Shown piece by piece: positions 17,196 through 25,464 of a stretch of 64,000 nt of DNA. The notes beneath the pieces were generated by a model. That model worked only from the letters and a program-made list of their open reading frames with translations, was not told the DNA's origin and searched no databases. Made by a program: the position numbers and the translations under genes. Origin of the DNA: a virus; the IMG/VR virus record IMGVR_UViG_3300007734_000761, positions 112,312 through 176,311 of that record. One strand, given 5' to 3'. Within the stretch, counting starts at the first letter, position 1. Every line of letters begins with the position of its first letter.

Positions 17196-19130
17196 TTATA
17201 AAGGCATAATATTGTCTTCACTCAATATACCATCGTCGTTTTTACTTTCAAACAAATGGATTTTTCTACTTTCAGGTTTAGGCATCATATCAAACATAAA
17301 CTTATTTTTATAGTATTGAGCTTTACTTTCTAAGGCTAAAGGACTACCTCCTTTATGATTTGTTTTACCATACTTATCTTCTCCATCATCAGATGATGAA
17401 TACTCTTTACGACCTAAAGCATCTTTACCAAATGGACTTTGTTGAGTGTCTTTAATACTAGTTTTATCTTGAGGTCTACCAGGTAATCTTACAATATTAG
17501 GTTCGTTTTCATCGTAACCCATAGGAACATCAGTTGGAGCATTCGGTACTTGGGTATATCTTCCTTTACCATAAATTGTAGCTAATTGATGTGGTGTTCC
17601 ATATGCCTGTCCAGTTTCTGCTGGGTCATTTCCTTCTTCTTCTACTTGTTTATATCTAAACTGGCGTTTTTTATCTTCAATAACTAAATCTCTATACTCA
17701 TCAATTTCATCTTCACTAAAGTGGAATACATTATCATAAATCCAATCTGTAGGCATTAATCCTGATTCTTGAATTGATTTAGCTAATTCAACTTTTTCTT
17801 TTAGTAACGCAATTCTTTCTTGATCGTAAATAATTGATGGAGTAGTTAAACTAAGCTCAAAATTTGTCATAGCTTCACCATCATAACCTTGAGTATATAA
17901 ATGAACTAATGCAATTTTTGTTAACTCACTTACTAAAATTCTTTGAATTCTTTCAATTGTGCGAGCAAAACGAATGTCTTCAGCTGCTAATGTTGCTTTA
18001 CCAGTTAAGTCTTTTTCATAACCCATAAACGCTTTAGGTACTTTAAGAGCAGCAAATAATTTTTCTCTTAAGTATTCTACGTCTTTAATACCATCGTATT
18101 CTAAACCTTTTACAGAGTCAATTTTAGTTGTAGTATCATTACCTCTTACAGGAATATAATAGTCTTCCAACATATTCATTACGTTGTATTTTAAATTATA
18201 TTGACCTGTTTTTTCATCCATAAATGGAGTCTTTTTAAGTTTAGACACCATTTTTTGCATATAATTTTCTACTTCTGCTGGAGGAATAGAACCAATATTA
18301 ATGTAAAATAATCGTCTATCTGGAGCTCTGGTGATACGGTGAATTAACATCGCATCTTCCATTAAAATATATTGTTTAAACAATTTACGAGCTGGTTCTA
18401 GGTAGCTTCTACCGTATGGAAGATAATTAAGATCACTTAGTAATCTAAAGTGAGCCATTTCATAGTTTTCAAAATAAAATGCGTCTTCATCTTTTTGTCC
18501 TCCACCATAGCTTGCCCATCCTCCAGCTGATGTTCCATAACCAGCAGCAGCGGCGGCATCATATCTAAATCTTACATAAGATGGATTTTTAGGATCCATT
18601 CCTTCTTCTCTTAAAATATTAAAAGCAGAGAATGGAATAACTTGATATACTCCAAACTTTTCAGCAATTTCTAACTTAAGAAAAAAATCACCGTATTTAC
18701 ACATATTTCTTGTCCATGACCATAAATTAAACTCAATGTTTAATACATCATAAAACAAGTTATATAATATTTTTTGAATATTTTCGTCAGAACTACGAAT
18801 ATGAAGCATTTCTCCAGATTCATTTCTCAAAGTACATTCATCTGCTATAATATCTAAAGCACTACTTACAATAGCATCTGTATCCATTGATTCGTAATCA
18901 CTGTAAAGTTGAGGACGAAGAGATGGATAGTTAATAGCCATCTGTCCAGCATATGCTGATATTCCTGATGTTGTATAAACTCTACTAAATCTATCTACAA
19001 CAGAATTTGTTGCCAATACCCCTGTTGTTTGAATATTGTTTGTATCTAGTATTTTTAGTTCATCTCCCCCTACATTTCTAATAATTACATCAGAACTAAA
19101 GAGTCGTTTTAAGTTGTCAAATATAGCCAT
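17196..19130 (-). CDS. Portal vertex protein, T4 gp20-like
   Basis: 644 residues, gp20-family portal. Conserved segments include TDAIVSSALDIIADECTLRN, RAPDRRLFYINIGSIPPAEVE and LREKLFAALKVPKAFMGYE. The dodecameric portal is the DNA gate and prohead nucleation site. The C-terminal ~120 residues are a flexible acidic/basic tail ending ILSEDNIMPL. It follows terminase directly; in T4 sheath and tube genes (18, 19) lie between these two. A junction box lies 14 nt upstream of the ATG. Confidence 0.92.
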   Translation of the reverse strand: MAIFDNLKRLFSSDVIIRNVGGDELKILDTNNIQTTGVLATNSVVDRFSRVYTTSGISAYAGQMAINYPSLRPQLYSDYESMDTDAIVSSALDIIADECTLRNESGEMLHIRSSDENIQKILYNLFYDVLNIEFNLWSWTRNMCKYGDFFLKLEIAEKFGVYQVIPFSAFNILREEGMDPKNPSYVRFRYDAAAAAGYGTSAGGWASYGGGQKDEDAFYFENYEMAHFRLLSDLNYLPYGRSYLEPARKLFKQYILMEDAMLIHRITRAPDRRLFYINIGSIPPAEVENYMQKMVSKLKKTPFMDEKTGQYNLKYNVMNMLEDYYIPVRGNDTTTKIDSVKGLEYDGIKDVEYLREKLFAALKVPKAFMGYEKDLTGKATLAAEDIRFARTIERIQRILVSELTKIALVHLYTQGYDGEAMTNFELSLTTPSIIYDQERIALLKEKVELAKSIQESGLMPTDWIYDNVFHFSEDEIDEYRDLVIEDKKRQFRYKQVEEEGNDPAETGQAYGTPHQLATIYGKGRYTQVPNAPTDVPMGYDENEPNIVRLPGRPQDKTSIKDTQQSPFGKDALGRKEYSSSDDGEDKYGKTNHKGGSPLALESKAQYYKNKFMFDMMPKPESRKIHLFESKNDDGILSEDNIMPL

Positions 19131-19144
19131 TCTTATATATGATA

Positions 19145-19152
19145 ATAAATAT
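19145..19152 (-). promoter_or_regulatory. Junction box before portal
   Basis: Minus AATATTTATT, 14 nt before the ATG. Confidence 0.5.
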
Positions 19153-19154
19153 TA

Positions 19155-20783
19155 TTAAATTAGCCAAGTTAAATCCATCATTTGTCCGTTACCAATATCC
19201 ATACTCCATTGATTGGGAACTCCATTTCCTCCGCCTATTCCTCGGTAACTTCCACCTTGATAAACACCAGGTCCTACAGATGTTGTTGATTTTCCAAAAT
19301 TTTCTAAACTTGCTATAGTTAATTGATCTCCTGTTTGTTTGTATTTAAGACTTGTGTCTCTTAAAAACATACAAATACCTAAAGCCATTACTAAGTCATC
19401 ATGATAACCATCTTGTGCTTGAGCTTTACCATGTTTCCAAATAAATGTTCTTAATTCTTCTAAAGTACGTTTACTTTGAATAGTTACACTTTTTTCATGT
19501 AAATAACTAATCATTTTTCCAATAACTAATGGACGAGTACGTAAAGTTGTACTAAAACCCGGTACCATTCCTTGTCCTGAGTCAAATTTATTTAAGTACA
19601 TTTCTACATTAGTAAGAGCTGCATCTTGTCTTGGACTATAGTACATGTTTGGGTAACCTCTTTCAATTGCTGTTTGAACTACGTCCCATCCTACGTTAGC
19701 ATTTTCAATAACTAATAAAGCATTGTTGTATTCACTAGCTATACCAACTAAAAAATGACCATAATCACGAGTTCCTATTTGTCCTTTATATTCTGCTACT
19801 TGAGTATTAGTTTCTATGTCAAAAACATGAAAAGCGCTGTAATCTTTTCCATCTCCTCGAGCACAGTCAGCAACGACAGCATACATTTTTGAATAATCAG
19901 GTCTTTCAAATACCCAAAGATTACCATCTAAACCTCTACGCTCTAAAGGTTCTTTTGCTTGTATTAAATACCAGTTTAAAATAGCAGGATCAATAGCTGT
20001 GTCACCAGATGTTGTAAAATCACAATCACATTCTTGTGCTGCCATTCTAGGTCCTAAATCTACATCTTGTTGGTCTCTCCAGCTTTGATCTCGCTCAGGG
20101 TGAACATCCCATGGTAATCTTATTGGTAAAAAACTATTTTGACCTTCTTCTGCTTTCACCCAAGTTCTGTGGAACCAGTTTCCTGTGCCGTATGGTGTAG
20201 ACATAGCGATACATCCACCACCCGTCGCCAAGGTTTGTTGGGCAGATACGAATACTTCTTCAATATTATCGATAAATGCAGCCTCGTCAATAAGTAATAA
20301 TGATACGGCTTCACTTCGCGCACTATCACCCGCAGCAGATACAGCTTTCATTTGACTACCGTTTGATAATCGTATACTAAGCTTATTATTTTCTAAAGAT
20401 TTAATTTTCATCCAACTAGGTAAATTATCATATCCAAATTTTACCTTAGTTACCATATTTTTTGCTGTTTCTGTTTTAGTAGCAATACATAACACGTTTT
20501 TATCAGTATGATAAAGCATAAGCCATAAAGCATATGCTGAGCTTAATGTACTGATGCCTAATTGTCTTGATTTATTTACTATATTAAATTTATTTTTTAA
20601 AAATAATCGTAATACGCTTTCTTGAAACGGGTATAAATTAAAATGAACTCTACCTTTAGTAGGGTGCTGAATCATGTAGTATTTTTTACAAAAATAAACA
20701 GGATCTTGCTTACATTTAAGAAGTTCTTGTTGAATTGCTTCTTTTATAGAAAGCTGTTTTGGGATATCATTCAATTCGCTCAT
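19155..20783 (-). CDS. Terminase large subunit, T4 gp17-like
   Basis: 542 residues with ATPase and nuclease domains. The P-loop region reads NKSRQLGIST (residues ~71-79), a variant with Ile where many relatives have Lys. Walker B is LLLIDEAAFID, followed by the coupling motif MSTPYGTGNWFHRTW. The RNase H-like nuclease carries VVADCARGDGKDYSAF, VIENANVGWD and GYHDDLVMAL, supplying the acidic metal ligands. It packages DNA into the prohead through the adjacent portal. The start overlaps the upstream stop by 4 nt. Confidence 0.95.
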   Translation of the reverse strand: MSELNDIPKQLSIKEAIQQELLKCKQDPVYFCKKYYMIQHPTKGRVHFNLYPFQESVLRLFLKNKFNIVNKSRQLGISTLSSAYALWLMLYHTDKNVLCIATKTETAKNMVTKVKFGYDNLPSWMKIKSLENNKLSIRLSNGSQMKAVSAAGDSARSEAVSLLLIDEAAFIDNIEEVFVSAQQTLATGGGCIAMSTPYGTGNWFHRTWVKAEEGQNSFLPIRLPWDVHPERDQSWRDQQDVDLGPRMAAQECDCDFTTSGDTAIDPAILNWYLIQAKEPLERRGLDGNLWVFERPDYSKMYAVVADCARGDGKDYSAFHVFDIETNTQVAEYKGQIGTRDYGHFLVGIASEYNNALLVIENANVGWDVVQTAIERGYPNMYYSPRQDAALTNVEMYLNKFDSGQGMVPGFSTTLRTRPLVIGKMISYLHEKSVTIQSKRTLEELRTFIWKHGKAQAQDGYHDDLVMALGICMFLRDTSLKYKQTGDQLTIASLENFGKSTTSVGPGVYQGGSYRGIGGGNGVPNQWSMDIGNGQMMDLTWLI

Positions 20784-21193
20784 AACAATACTATTAAAAA
20801 TATACTAATCGCTGCTACTATACCAGTAATTACATAAGATTTACTTAATTTAGTTTGTAAATCACTTATTTGATTTTCTTTTTCTTTTATTACTCCTTTA
20901 TAACTAGTAACTACACTATCATGTCTAGTTTCATTTTTCTTATATAAAGCTATCTGAATATCACCAATTTTTATTGTAGAGTCTTGTGATTTAATTATTT
21001 TATTTTGTGATTTAATAGTATCCCTACAAACAATAAGTTGTTTTTGTAAATAGTCTCGTTCTACTTTTACCTCTAATGCTTTTCTTAAAGCAGAAACTGG
21101 TACTACTACACTAGTATCACTTAAAAGTTTTTGTGAACTTACTGGCAATGTCAGCATTAGACATACCATTAAGACGCTTACGTTCTTCTTCAT
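20780..21193 (-). CDS. Signal-peptide coiled-coil protein with C-terminal TM, spanin-like (putative)
   Basis: 137 residues. The N-terminal hydrophobic signal ends in LPVSSQ, a Bacteroidota-style signal end. A ~90-residue coiled coil follows, then a C-terminal transmembrane segment (VITGIVAAISIFLIVLL). Signal plus periplasmic coiled coil plus C-terminal TM is the layout of unimolecular spanins such as T1 gp11, but the only Cys near the N-terminus is inside the hydrophobic core, not in a convincing lipobox. It overlaps the upstream gene by 77 nt in another frame. The lysis role is inference. Confidence 0.5.
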   Translation of the reverse strand: MKKNVSVLMVCLMLTLPVSSQKLLSDTSVVVPVSALRKALEVKVERDYLQKQLIVCRDTIKSQNKIIKSQDSTIKIGDIQIALYKKNETRHDSVVTSYKGVIKEKENQISDLQTKLSKSYVITGIVAAISIFLIVLL

Positions 21194-21458
21194 ATTGTTC
21201 TTTAAATTCTGCGGCTCTTTTAGCTGCTGCTTCTAAATCTTTTTTATCTTTTGCAATTTGAGCAGCTAAAATATTTTTTACTGAGTCTAGGCTAGCTATT
21301 TTTTGTTTATCTTTAGCTATTTCTTTATTCAAGCTATCTATGGTATTATAATATTGTTGTTCTTTATTATTAGAATAACGTGGGGTTGGTTTATGAAACC
21401 AAAAATATAACACAACTATTATAACAACTAAAATCAAAACACTTGATATATTTTTCAT
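21117..21458 (-). CDS. Single-pass membrane coiled-coil protein, i-spanin-like (putative)
   Basis: 113 residues. The N-terminal anchor (VLILVVIIVVLYFWF) is followed by a long Lys/Glu/Ala coiled coil with EFKEQYEEERKRL. This is Rz-type inner-membrane spanin topology. It overlaps the next small membrane protein out of frame by 77 nt, an arrangement common for Rz/Rz1 pairs. No endolysin or holin is adjacent in the window, so the lysis assignment remains tentative. Confidence 0.45.
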   Translation of the reverse strand: MKNISSVLILVVIIVVLYFWFHKPTPRYSNNKEQQYYNTIDSLNKEIAKDKQKIASLDSVKNILAAQIAKDKKDLEAAAKRAAEFKEQYEEERKRLNGMSNADIASKFTKTFK

Positions 21459-21459
21459 A

Positions 21460-21945
21460 TTATAATCCTAAATCAGACATTGTCTTAAGATCATCATTAA
21501 CGTCAAAATCTTCTTCTTCTAATGATGTTCTCCACATGTCAAATTCACTTCTCATAGATTCTTCAGGACTTTTAAATCTTGACATAACATCATTATCAGC
21601 AAATACGCCTGACGTTCCTTTACCATCATCAAATAAATGATATGTCATTCCTTTAATATCTTTAGCAATACCTTTATATTTCATGTATGTTCTTCCTGGT
21701 TCTCCTGAACCTGGCATTCCACCTATATAAACATATTCTTTACCTATTGTTAAATTTTTAGGATCTACTTCATTTAAAGTTTCTTCTTTAAGTTTAACAT
21801 CAGTGTCTTTTAGTTTCATTTCACCAAAAGCATGTTTTTTAAAAGGTACGGCTTCTTGTACATCTTCTACCTCATTTATTGGTAAAGGTTTAAAAGCTTG
21901 TACCATTCTTCTAAATAAATCGTTTGAAAAGTCTATATTGTCCAT
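21460..21945 (-). CDS. Acidic hypothetical protein with small beta domain
   Basis: 161 residues, acidic. It contains LPINEVEDVQE and TLNEVDP (two L/I-x-E sites), followed by a predicted small beta domain (NLTIGKEYVYIGGMPGSGEPG, HLFDDGKGTSGVFADND). The NL-x-IGKEY pattern after L-x-E recalls the modules of the 1,537-residue protein at 57.7-62.4 kb, which read L-x-E...EELGVGD. Possibly a single-module relative and an internal head protein. A box at 21960-21967, inside the upstream gene's last codons, lies 14 nt before the ATG. Confidence 0.55.
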   Translation of the reverse strand: MDNIDFSNDLFRRMVQAFKPLPINEVEDVQEAVPFKKHAFGEMKLKDTDVKLKEETLNEVDPKNLTIGKEYVYIGGMPGSGEPGRTYMKYKGIAKDIKGMTYHLFDDGKGTSGVFADNDVMSRFKSPEESMRSEFDMWRTSLEEEDFDVNDDLKTMSDLGL

Positions 21946-21947
21946 AT

Positions 21948-22478
21948 TTACATTTTAGTATAAATATGTTCAAATATAGCTTTCACACGTTCTTCTGTAG
22001 AACCACTTACTACTAGTAAATTTTTAGGTGGATATGTTTCTAAAAGATTTTGAATTTGATAATCAATTTGATCTCTATATTCTCTATTAGTTTCACGAAC
22101 TCCGTTATCTTCTATTTCTACTCCATCAGGTTTTACATAAATTACTAAATCATACTCATTTCTAAGATTCATTGCGGCATGTTCAAAGTCATATTTTTGA
22201 CTATTATTAATACTTTTAGATAAAGCTGTAAAACTACAAACATCCCATATAGTTCTATCTGTAATGATATTATCAAACATTAACTCAGTACTTCTTTCTG
22301 CTAAGAATATAAATTGACCTTTTAAAGTACTATCAGTATTAAGAGGAATACCTAAACCCATTAAATATTTACTTCGTTCAGTAGCAGTTTCGTAATTTTT
22401 AAAAAAATCATGTGCTCTTAAAGCATTTACTAATGTAGTTTTACCTACACTCATTGTACCTGTTAAACCTATTTTCAT
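21948..22478 (-). CDS. NadR-like P-loop nucleotide/nucleoside kinase
   Basis: 176 residues with Walker A GTMSVGKTT at residues 6-14 and a NadR/AAA_28-type layout. After the P-loop come ATERSKYL, FIFLAERSTELMF, ITDRTIWDVCSF (DR...D motif), YDLVIYVKPDGVE and a REYRDQIDYQI lid-like segment. Relatives phosphorylate small nucleosides such as nicotinamide riboside, but substrate cannot be read from sequence alone. The window also encodes an HxGH nucleotidylyltransferase domain at 31.4-33.7 kb, so a split NAD-salvage function is possible. Confidence 0.65.
   Translation of the reverse strand: MKIGLTGTMSVGKTTLVNALRAHDFFKNYETATERSKYLMGLGIPLNTDSTLKGQFIFLAERSTELMFDNIITDRTIWDVCSFTALSKSINNSQKYDFEHAAMNLRNEYDLVIYVKPDGVEIEDNGVRETNREYRDQIDYQIQNLLETYPPKNLLVVSGSTEERVKAIFEHIYTKM
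21960..21967 (-). promoter_or_regulatory. Junction box before 21460-21945
   Basis: Minus CATATTTATA inside the last codons of the NadR-like gene, 14 nt before the ATG. Confidence 0.5.
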
Positions 22479-22479
22479 A

Positions 22480-22722
22480 TTACTTCATTGATTGTTCGTA
22501 ACGTGGATCTTTTGATGGAGGAATACCGTTAAAATCTCTTTTAGCTTCTTCCCACTGTTCTTTAGTTTTTTGTTCTCCAAAAATATAGTATTCTGGTTTT
22601 TGTTTTTGGTCTTTTGAATGAATTAATGCGGGACCATCCCAATTGTGTAGTACTCTACGTTCATCATTGTTGAAGTAATAAATAGTTTTACCATCAACGG
22701 TTTTCATTTTAATTGTTTGCAT
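22480..22722 (-). CDS. Small MORN-like hypothetical protein
   Basis: 80 residues. HNWDGPALIH followed by EYYIFGEQKTKEQWEEAKRD resembles the DGPA...YY.xG...W unit found singly or in tandem in many phage and bacterial proteins of unknown function. It is packed 1 nt after the start-side neighbour without overlap. No enzymatic motif is seen. Confidence 0.6.
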   Translation of the reverse strand: MQTIKMKTVDGKTIYYFNNDERRVLHNWDGPALIHSKDQKQKPEYYIFGEQKTKEQWEEAKRDFNGIPPSKDPRYEQSMK

Positions 22723-22739
22723 AACTTATTGTATATAGT

Positions 22740-24089
22740 TTAAATAAAAAGTGTTAAATCTCCATCATACCACACGTCTTCTAGATGGTATTTATCATTA
22801 AGTAAAGACTCAGCAACATATATCCCATGAGCTCCACTTACTGTAATTCCTCTTGCACTTAGTGCATCTCCTACAAAATAAACATTTGGATATTTAGTAA
22901 GACTTAAATTTTTGTAATTAACTAATGGTTCGGGTGAAAGATATTTTACTTCAGGTACATAAACTCCCCAATCATCACCAAAATCAAATACTTTATTCAT
23001 ATCATCAATAAAGTTTTTAATGTAAGTCCAATATTCACCCATAGCTTCTTCAATTTGAGATGTTTCTGCAACAGGATGACTGCTAACCATTTCACCTTCT
23101 GATGTAATACCTGCTACTCTTGATGGGCTATAGTACAATCCCGTTCCATCTTTTTGTAATTTAGACACAACATTACGACTCCATTCAAATGGATTTTCAA
23201 TGCCTTTGATTTCCATAATAATGCCAAAATTAGTCATATCATTTCTGTATTCTTCGCCTTTCTTTGCATGGCCATTATAAGTAACATCACCATAAGTTTC
23301 TTCTACTGCAACATAAGCAGCATTATTGTTAGTACAAAATGAACGTAAACTAACATCATCAAATTTTTGGTACAATTTAAAATCATAACTTACATCAATT
23401 AATTTCTGAAAGTAATGTTGTGGTGCTTCAAATCGAACTCCAATTTGAACTGATTTAGGTTCATCTGGTAATTGATATTGATTAGCTAATTGTTGAGCAA
23501 AATCAATTCCTGACTTGCCTACTGCAAATATAAGTTCTTCATAATCTATTTCTAGATTTAACTCACTGTTTAAAATATCACAAACTATAAGTTCTTGAGT
23601 AAAATCAATACTAGTTACTTTAGTTTCCCAATAAAAGTTTACACCTTTATTAACTAAATATTGATACCAGTTTTTAGCAATTTCATGAAGATAATTACTT
23701 CCAATGTGATATACAGGAAACATTCTTAAACCAAAATATGGTTTAATAAATTCAGGTTCTTCTTGAGGATTTGACAAGTAAATTTCTGATTCTTTAGGAT
23801 GAAAACGTCTAAAGTTTTCTATTACTTGATCCATTAATTCCATTGCTTTTTTCTCACCACAGTATTTTGATAATTGACCACCAATTGCTGTGTGGTAAGT
23901 TAATTTACCATCACTCCATCCTCCTGCTCCTAACATTCCTTCCATTACTTCTTCAGGAAGTCTGTTATGGGGATCTTTACCCATATCAATAATAGTAATA
24001 TCTTTTCCAGGATAACCATTATCTACTAATTTAGTTGCTGCATTGATGCCTGCAACACCTGCTCCTACAATAACTATTTTCATGCTCAT
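22740..24089 (-). CDS. FAD-dependent oxidoreductase (COG2509-type), rare phage cargo
   Basis: 449 residues. The N-terminus has a Rossmann dinucleotide-binding motif (IVIVGAGVAGINAATKL), then GMLGAGGWSDGKLTY, as in bacterial FAD-dependent dehydrogenases with a GG.(F/W)SDGKL motif. LIFAVGKSG closes the second nucleotide-binding region, and a C-terminal FVGDALSARGITVSGAHG FAD-closing motif is present. All elements of a functional enzyme appear intact. The substrate is unknown. It neighbours a cupin-like protein and a tagged Cys-rich protein, suggesting a redox-related cassette, but that link is speculative. There are two candidate starts (ATG 24089 or 24083). Confidence 0.8.
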   Translation of the reverse strand: MSMKIVIVGAGVAGINAATKLVDNGYPGKDITIIDMGKDPHNRLPEEVMEGMLGAGGWSDGKLTYHTAIGGQLSKYCGEKKAMELMDQVIENFRRFHPKESEIYLSNPQEEPEFIKPYFGLRMFPVYHIGSNYLHEIAKNWYQYLVNKGVNFYWETKVTSIDFTQELIVCDILNSELNLEIDYEELIFAVGKSGIDFAQQLANQYQLPDEPKSVQIGVRFEAPQHYFQKLIDVSYDFKLYQKFDDVSLRSFCTNNNAAYVAVEETYGDVTYNGHAKKGEEYRNDMTNFGIIMEIKGIENPFEWSRNVVSKLQKDGTGLYYSPSRVAGITSEGEMVSSHPVAETSQIEEAMGEYWTYIKNFIDDMNKVFDFGDDWGVYVPEVKYLSPEPLVNYKNLSLTKYPNVYFVGDALSARGITVSGAHGIYVAESLLNDKYHLEDVWYDGDLTLFI

Positions 24090-24118
24090 AACTAAAATAT
24101 TATAATAAATTATTCATA

Positions 24119-24382
24119 TTAAACCAAATAAATTTTTAATTTAAGTTTACCATTTCCTTTAATAGCTCTATGCCATTTGTGTTTAGGAATGTAAATTGGT
24201 TTATTTAATGAAGTTGGTAATTCGTTGTCTAATTGAATTTTCCAATTTGTTTCACCAATTATTTCAATTGTTCTGTCTTCATTATCACGATGCCACATCA
24301 ATTCTATAGGATCAATGTTTTCATCAAATTCCCTAATAATATATTTGTCAGTAATTTCTAAATCTTTATACGGCTTTATCAT
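24119..24382 (-). CDS. Small cupin-like phage protein
   Basis: 87 residues. ELMWHRDNEDRTIEI, WKIQLDNELP and a late IYIPKHKWHRAIKG match a small conserved phage family with a cupin-like beta-barrel pattern, as I recall it. His residues in WHRD and WHR could bind metal. It overlaps the upstream Cys-rich gene by 17 nt. Function unknown. Confidence 0.6.
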   Translation of the reverse strand: MIKPYKDLEITDKYIIREFDENIDPIELMWHRDNEDRTIEIIGETNWKIQLDNELPTSLNKPIYIPKHKWHRAIKGNGKLKLKIYLV

Positions 24383-24791
24383 CTGTAAGAGGACCGCCTA
24401 CAACCCAAGCATTACAAGTTCGAGCTGCAGCACATTTAAACTTTAAAAACCTACAGTATCCTAATTGACCTGCTTTAATAACATCAAATGGATCTTCTGT
24501 ACCTTCATCACTACCTATTCCTTTAGCTATGCAATCTAATGTTTTTGTTGTAATATCAAATGCAGCACAGTTACCACAACGAGAAGATTTAGCTTCTTCT
24601 ATAGAATCAAGTTTCCACATGTCTACTTTATCCTGCCAAAATTTATCGTTTGGTTCATTTGGGTTTAGAGGACCATATCCATACTCATTAATTGCTTTTT
24701 GTCTGTTTTGAAGATTTAATTCAATATTTTGAGTGGGGGCAGGACATTTACTTATTTCTGCTTCGTTTAATATATTAATTAGTTTTATCAT
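24366..24791 (-). CDS. Tagged Cys-rich metal-binding virion-type protein
   Basis: 141 residues. It starts MIKLINILNE|AE, the shared 10-residue tag with Glu at position 10. After the tag, nine cysteines are arranged as SKCP, RCGNCAAFD, DCIAKG, YCRFLKFKCAA and RTCNAW. This spacing suggests Fe-S or Zn binding, perhaps HiPIP-like. The family looks familiar from marine T4-like phages but has no assigned role. Adjacent to the FAD oxidoreductase and cupin-like genes. The tag suggests packaging in the head (inference). Confidence 0.7.
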   Translation of the reverse strand: MIKLINILNEAEISKCPAPTQNIELNLQNRQKAINEYGYGPLNPNEPNDKFWQDKVDMWKLDSIEEAKSSRCGNCAAFDITTKTLDCIAKGIGSDEGTEDPFDVIKAGQLGYCRFLKFKCAAARTCNAWVVGGPLTDDKAV

Positions 24792-25108
24792 TTTTTATCT
24801 TTAATTAACAATTCACCTAAAACTTCTAAACGACCAACTTCTCTTTGAAATTCAATTTGAGACATGTCTAAAGAGATTTTTTTATAAGTTTCCTCGTATT
24901 CTTTTTTTGCTTTTTCTAAATCTAATTTACCTTCACTTGCCTTTTTGTAATAGGGTAATTTAACTTTAAAGTGGTGCCAAGTTAAAAGCGCTAAACCTCC
25001 TTTTTTGTGAGCATTATCAGCAATTTTTTTAGCTCCACTCATACGAGTTTGACTAAAATCTTCAAATTGGTTTTTTGCTTCTACTAGTATGTCTTTAAAT
25101 TTAATCAT
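24788..25108 (-). CDS. Tagged small basic virion-type protein
   Basis: 106 residues beginning MIKFKDILVE|AK. The rest is Lys-rich and helical: TRMSGAKKIADNAHKKGG, HFKVKLPYYKKA and a C-terminal GRLEVLGELLI. It overlaps both neighbours by 4 nt in ATGA junctions, so the cluster is translationally coupled. It is basic, as expected for an internal DNA-associated head protein, but the function is not known. Confidence 0.7.
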   Translation of the reverse strand: MIKFKDILVEAKNQFEDFSQTRMSGAKKIADNAHKKGGLALLTWHHFKVKLPYYKKASEGKLDLEKAKKEYEETYKKISLDMSQIEFQREVGRLEVLGELLIKDKK

Positions 25109-25464
25109 TTTTTTAATCGTTGAGTTTTTCTTTTAGATGCTTCTTTTCTGGCAGTGATGTATGTTAGTCCTTTTTTTAAACGAGCTTTTACTTCAGGATT
25201 TTTGGCTTTACTATATGCTGCTCTTACACGTTGATGAATTAAGTTAATAATCTGTGATTGGCGAGCATGGCTTTTTGCTTTAAAAGATGATTTAGACAAT
25301 GTATTTTTAATGTCTTGAACAGTTTTAAATTTAACACCTACAGTATCTGTTGGATCTTCATCTGTGTATAAACGGCGACTTGATCCTTTTGGCTTTTTAC
25401 CTGTGCCTACTTTAGGATCAGCCTCATTTAAAGATTCTTTTAGAAGATCTACTAGTTTAATCAT
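25105..25464 (-). CDS. Tagged basic virion-type protein
   Basis: 119 residues beginning MIKLVDLLKE|SLNE|AD, with two L-x-E sites. The body carries KPKGSSRRLYTDEDPTDTVG, VKFKTVQDIKNTL, SHARQSQIINLIHQRVRAAY and a Lys/Arg-rich tail. Its strong positive charge suggests nucleic-acid binding inside the head. ATGA overlaps on both sides. Confidence 0.7.
   Translation of the reverse strand: MIKLVDLLKESLNEADPKVGTGKKPKGSSRRLYTDEDPTDTVGVKFKTVQDIKNTLSKSSFKAKSHARQSQIINLIHQRVRAAYSKAKNPEVKARLKKGLTYITARKEASKRKTQRLKK

Noticed and set aside
17165-17221. Upstream start for the 283-residue head-cluster protein
   Set aside because: It would overlap the portal end and read through the junction box; ATG 17164 fits the box spacing seen elsewhere.
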